From contig CM067442.1 in the NCBI GenBank assembly GCA_034508935.3, forward strand, positions 83,335,448 through 83,399,447: a stretch of 64,000 nucleotides of DNA, given 5' to 3'. This document shows, piece by piece, positions 23,863 through 64,000 of this stretch (within the stretch, counting starts at the first letter, position 1; each line of letters begins with the position of its first letter). A program made the translations under genes and the position numbers. Under the pieces are notes generated by a model, which worked only from the letters and a program-made list of their open reading frames with translations, was not told where the DNA came from and did no database searches. The stretch comes from Berghia stephanieae. Lineage: Eukaryota; Mollusca; Gastropoda; Nudibranchia; Aeolidiidae.

Positions 23863-24172
23863 CAGGCAATCAAGCTGCCCAACTGATGTGCTGGTCTTGA
23901 CAATAGATAACATTTTACAGCAATATATGGACAGGCATTGTTATGCTGGGACAGTGATAGTTATTTAAGTGGCCTGGGATTAAATTAGTGAATATAAATG
24001 CTCTCTTCATTCTTCCTCTCTCATTTATTCTCGATATTCTTATGGGTTGTCTAGCTTGTATTGGACTTATGATTCACACGTCTTTCAAAAGTAACACAAT
24101 TGTAACAAACCTATTTTAAGCACATTTTTCAGCATGACATTGAATTCAATGAAAAAAGAAACAAGGACTCAC

Positions 24173-44896
<20,724 letters not shown>

Positions 44897-45104
44897 ACTT
44901 GCTTTTTAATATAAATCAGATCTTAAATACAAAGGTAAGAAAAACAAATATAAAGTAATCATCAATGATCACAAAACTATAAATCCATCTAAAAAGACCA
45001 ATGAAATTGTCTCCTTTTTATACTACATTATACTCACTCAGGCCATACTTGTTGATGATTTATTTATAATTACTTTAAAGAGAATTTACATAGTGTAAAA
45101 TCCA

Positions 45105-45985
45105 CAAAATGTGCTCAAAGCGCTATAAAGGGGTCCCTCGCCAACAGCAACACTTAATATGTAGGATGAGAAATGACGGCTGTTAGGTGACATTATATTT
45201 TTTTTCCAACAGAGACAACACCGTTCACGGTCAGGTACTCTTTTCTTCTTCCAATTAGGCCAAAGCTTCAGGCTGAAGATTGTATGGCCGTCTTTTCAAT
45301 AACAGGTGTTTTAGAGGGAAGCAGGAAGCGATTTTTTGAAGTCATCAGTAGAAAGGGCTTGTTTACAAGTGGTTGGTAGGGAGTTCCAAAATCGGATGGT
45401 GGAGCGGAAGAAAGAGTAAAGATGATGGTTTGTTCTTGAGTGCGGATTTCAAAATTAAATGCTGAGTTTCTTATTTTTGTTGTTTCTGTGTCAAACGGCT
45501 AGAATTTTGACTTTTCCGTTTTGTGCTTTATAGAATATGACGAGATAAGTCATCAAACAAGATGTATGATGTCAATATGAAACACCCATGTTGTCCAAGT
45601 GAGAAAATTGGGGGTTAATAATCTTGCTCAAGGAAAAAAATGAAAGTGCCTGAAGCGGTTTCCATTAGAGATCATTTATGAGCTGGATTAAGCTTATAGT
45701 TTTCACTGATAAATCTGGCTGACCGACAGACTTTTTCTAGCTCTTGTGATGTGTGTGGGTCCCACACTGAGCTACTATATTCTCCAGTATGGGTCTGACA
45801 TATGCTTTATAGTATTTCTTCTTCACAGATTGGTGGCATGTTACATCCGAGCATGGTGAGAGAATGTGAGTAAAGAGCCTTTTCCAAAGACTCAACTCTG
45901 CACCCCTCAGAGCAGGACTTGAACACAGGACCTTCCAATCCGAAGGAGAGTGTCAAACCACATAGCCACACAGAAACAGATTGTT
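45105..45985 (-). repeat. SINE family A copy (minus) split by a LINE insertion
   Basis: The SINE 3' part is at 45105-45240 (gcgctataaaggggtccct, cttaatatgtaggatgagaa, ggtcaggtactc). Its 5' part resumes at about 45830 (gtgagaatgtgagtaaag, tttccaaagactcaactc, caaaccacatagccacaca). The 590 bp between them is not SINE. Confidence 0.75.
45241..45828 (-). mobile_element. 5'-truncated LINE inserted into the SINE
   Basis: On the minus strand, degraded frames give LEYIVAQCGTHTHHKS near the start and FFRSTIRFWNSLPTTC then TDDFKKSLPASL near the end. This is the usual C-terminus of jockey/CR1-type reverse transcriptases (RTVRDWNSLP, then SFK..L). The stretch tttcttctt occurs at both edges and may be the target duplication or a shared poly-pyrimidine tract. 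Confidence 0.65.
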
Positions 45986-45989
45986 GGTG

Positions 45990-46215
45990 TGTACTTTGTG
46001 GTATTGTGGTATAACATTTGCTTTCCAACCTATAAGTCCCGGGTTCGATTTACAAAGCTGAGTTCTTTGAAAAGGCCTTTTACTCACATTCTCTTACTGT
46101 ATTCAATGTTAAGCTGGGTGTTTACATTAAAAAAGGAATATCGCCTAACAGGCATCATTCTTCATGTTAAGTGTTGCTGTTATTGTTAGCTAGAGACCCC
46201 TTGTAACGTGTTTTG
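45990..46215 (+). repeat. SINE family A copy (plus)
   Basis: A degenerate tRNA-like head with B box GGGTTCGATTT at about 46041, then ctttgaaaaggccttttact, cacattctctta, cctaacaggcatcat, gttaagtgttgctgt and the tail gagaccccttgtaacgtg. It adjoins the minus-strand SINE copy head to head. Confidence 0.75.
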
Positions 46216-46344
46216 AGAATGTGGATATCATGCCACATAAATACTCGTGTAGGACTCGTGCTTAAAAAAATTTCATATGAAAGAAACTGGAATGAATTCT
46301 GATGCAATGCACCAAGAGCCCTAATTATTTCGGCAGAGACTATC

Positions 46345-46460
46345 CTACAATGTTACTGTTACTGTTACCAGCCAGGTACTTATTTTACCCCTGAACAGTA
46401 GGACTCAACTGTGCACCGCCACAGCGAGACTATGACTATGGCAACGGACCTAAAGGTCAG
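46345..46460 (-). repeat. SINE family A fragment (minus)
   Basis: Matches ccagccaggtacttatttta, ccctgaacagtaggactcaa and ctgtgcaccgccacagcg of the family, without the rest. Confidence 0.5.
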
Positions 46461-47028
46461 AGTCAGAAGCTGACTGTCAATCCCTAAATCTGTTAAATCA
46501 GCAGATCATCATATGGAAACTATATCGGTATACCGGCGATATGGCAAAGGCATCCAGGCCCAGGCCCAGGATAATTGAATGGACAGATTTAATTTTAATT
46601 TGGCTGAACTGAAAGCCAAAAGGCGAAAGTTAAACGCGTTTGATCAAGACGCAAGACTCGGGTGCTTACAAATATTAATGAAATCCTTAAAAGAACAGAA
46701 TCAATTTGATAAACTGTCTCGAATGAACTTTTCTTAGAAAAATTTAAGCAAACCAGCCAGTCTTGTGACCCAAATAGATCGAGAGGCCTAAAACGGACGA
46801 TGACCGGTCACACGGTTAGCTTTGGAAACATACGTGACGCAGATGACTCACAAGAACCACTTCATGGATTTACAACAAAACGAACCTTCCATATAAAAGA
46901 TTACCTTGATTTCGAAATGAATCGAAAGTAGCTTGATTTGTTCGAAAAAACGACGTATTTTTTAATTTACAATTTTGATCGTAGTCTTTGGTGGTGATTT
47001 TCTCATTTAAATTAGATTTTTTTTCACA

Positions 47029-62945
<15,917 letters not shown>

Positions 62946-63088
62946 GTAGGTAATCCTTCTTTGAGAAGGCTGATTCGTCAAACTGAAAGATTTGTGTATG
63001 GATGTATTTTGTATTTGTATGTGTGTACTTATGTGTATGTGTTTTTTTTTGTTAGTTTATTTGTTTTCTGTTTTTTGTTCGTTTTTTA

Positions 63089-63680
63089 TTGGGGGGGGGG
63101 GGGGGGTGGGGTGCTGGGTAAGTGGGGGGATGAAAGGTGTGTGTGTAAACGTTAAAGTATAAATATATAATTTCCATAGATTGATTTATTCTGGCAACAT
63201 GTTTAACGTGCTAACAGTTAGCATGACTGGATTGCGTTTCTTAAAGTCAGAAATATTCTGGTGATAAGTTAGTTTTTCTTCAATTGATTGCCTTTTTTTG
63301 TTTTGTTTGAAAAAAAATAAAGAGAGAAATAATGTTCATATCACTGACACATTTTGAATGTGAATTGTGTGGTTTATCTTCATGGGGGGGGGGGGGGGGG
63401 GGGGTGCTGGGTAAGTGGGGGGATGAAAGGTGTGTGTGTAAACGTTAAAGTATAAATATATAATTTCCATAGATTGATTCATTCTGGCAACATGTTAAAC
63501 GTGCTAACAGTTAGCATGACTGGATTGCGTTTCTTAAAGTCAGAAATATTCTGGTGATAAGTTAGTTTTTCTTCAATTGATTGCCTTTTTTTGTTTTTGT
63601 TTGAAAAAAAAAAAGAAAGAAATAATGTTCATATCACTGACACATTTTGAATGTGAATTGTGTGGTTTATCTTCATAAAA
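63089..63680. repeat. 293-bp tandem duplication, each unit led by poly-G
   Basis: Two nearly identical units (about 63091-63383 and 63384-63677) each start with a G run, then gtgctgggtaagtgggggga, and end gtgtggtttatcttcat. They differ at a handful of positions and at homopolymer lengths. It lies in the intron after the last visible CRNKL1 exon. Confidence 0.9.
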
Positions 63681-64000
63681 CAAATTCTTTAGTTGAGCCA
63701 TCTCTCAATTCACAGATAATGTGAAAATGTATTTCATCAAGAAAAACATTTCATACATTTAATTCCATTGAAAGGGATATTTTAAGATATTATAAGAACA
63801 TTTTTAAAGACTGCCTGCCAAACCCAATTTCAGTCGTTTGTTCATACTACATGATTACAAATATTTATTTTTATGCAATTTTTAAACGTACTCGGCAATT
63901 ATATTGACCCAATTTTAGTTTCAATTAAAGTTTTGTGTTTCCAAGTTGAAGATTTTCATTTTTGCCAATATAGTATAGCAGACAATAAATGTTGCTTGGA
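63681..64000. other. right edge, CRNKL1 intron
   Basis: AT-rich intron sequence. The expected final CRNKL1 exon (acidic, beginning near GWEEY in orthologues) is not seen before the end of the window. Confidence 0.6.

Larger units (their letters stand above)
44897..47028. promoter_or_regulatory. divergent intergenic region between the peptidase and CRNKL1
   Basis: The start codons of the two genes lie 2.1 kb apart in opposite directions, so promoters for both should be here. Much of 45100-46510 is SINE and LINE sequence, leaving about 46510-47028 as the likely CRNKL1 promoter. No TATA box or Inr stands out. The peptidase may have an unseen 5' exon here, because no acceptor is obvious just before its ATG. 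Confidence 0.4.

Overview
The window looks like nuclear DNA of an AT-rich invertebrate animal. It has intron-rich genes with introns mostly of 0.3-4 kb, many microsatellites and poly-G runs, RTE-type LINE remnants, tRNA-derived SINEs, and piggyBac, pogo-like and hAT DNA transposons. A marine lophotrochozoan such as a mollusc would fit, but the sequence does not settle the phylum.

Three host genes are supported by exon-by-exon reading with matching splice phases. (1) PTGR2-like 15-oxoprostaglandin 13-reductase, + strand, 8 coding exons, 3967-15482, apparently complete (356 aa). (2) A prolyl-oligopeptidase-family (S9) serine peptidase, - strand, 14 coding exons, 44896 down to 24173. Its last short exon was not found, and one base appears to be missing in a G run just before the catalytic Asp. 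(3) Crooked neck / CRNKL1, a spliceosome scaffold of HAT repeats, + strand, 15 coding exons, 47029-62945, running off the right edge. Its seventh intron is a textbook U12-type AT-AC intron.

Layout: 1-2410, remnant of an unclassified DNA transposon with iterated 14-16 bp terminal motifs; 2480-3960, dispersed repeats upstream of PTGR2; 3967-15482, PTGR2 with a LINE 3' end, a second LINE fragment and an 885-bp pogo-like MITE in its introns; 15483-19345, intergenic with SINE pieces and a LINE endonuclease fragment; 19346-22395, an almost intact piggyBac element with perfect 16-bp TIRs and TTAA on both sides; 22400-24172, intergenic or last intron of the peptidase, with an inserted foldback element; 24173-44896, the peptidase gene; 44897-47028, divergent intergenic region with nested SINE/LINE insertions; 47029-64000, CRNKL1 with a hAT remnant in intron 13 and a tandem duplication near the right edge.

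PTGR2 and the peptidase are convergent, with the piggyBac element between them; the peptidase and CRNKL1 are divergent. The three genes share no obvious pathway. I saw no operon, CRISPR array, rRNA or true tRNA gene. Candidate novelties are the element with iterated GTCAGTCCGTTACC motifs at the left edge, a roughly 530-bp dispersed repeat family with four copies here, and the dyad-motif and hairpin structure in CRNKL1 intron 1.
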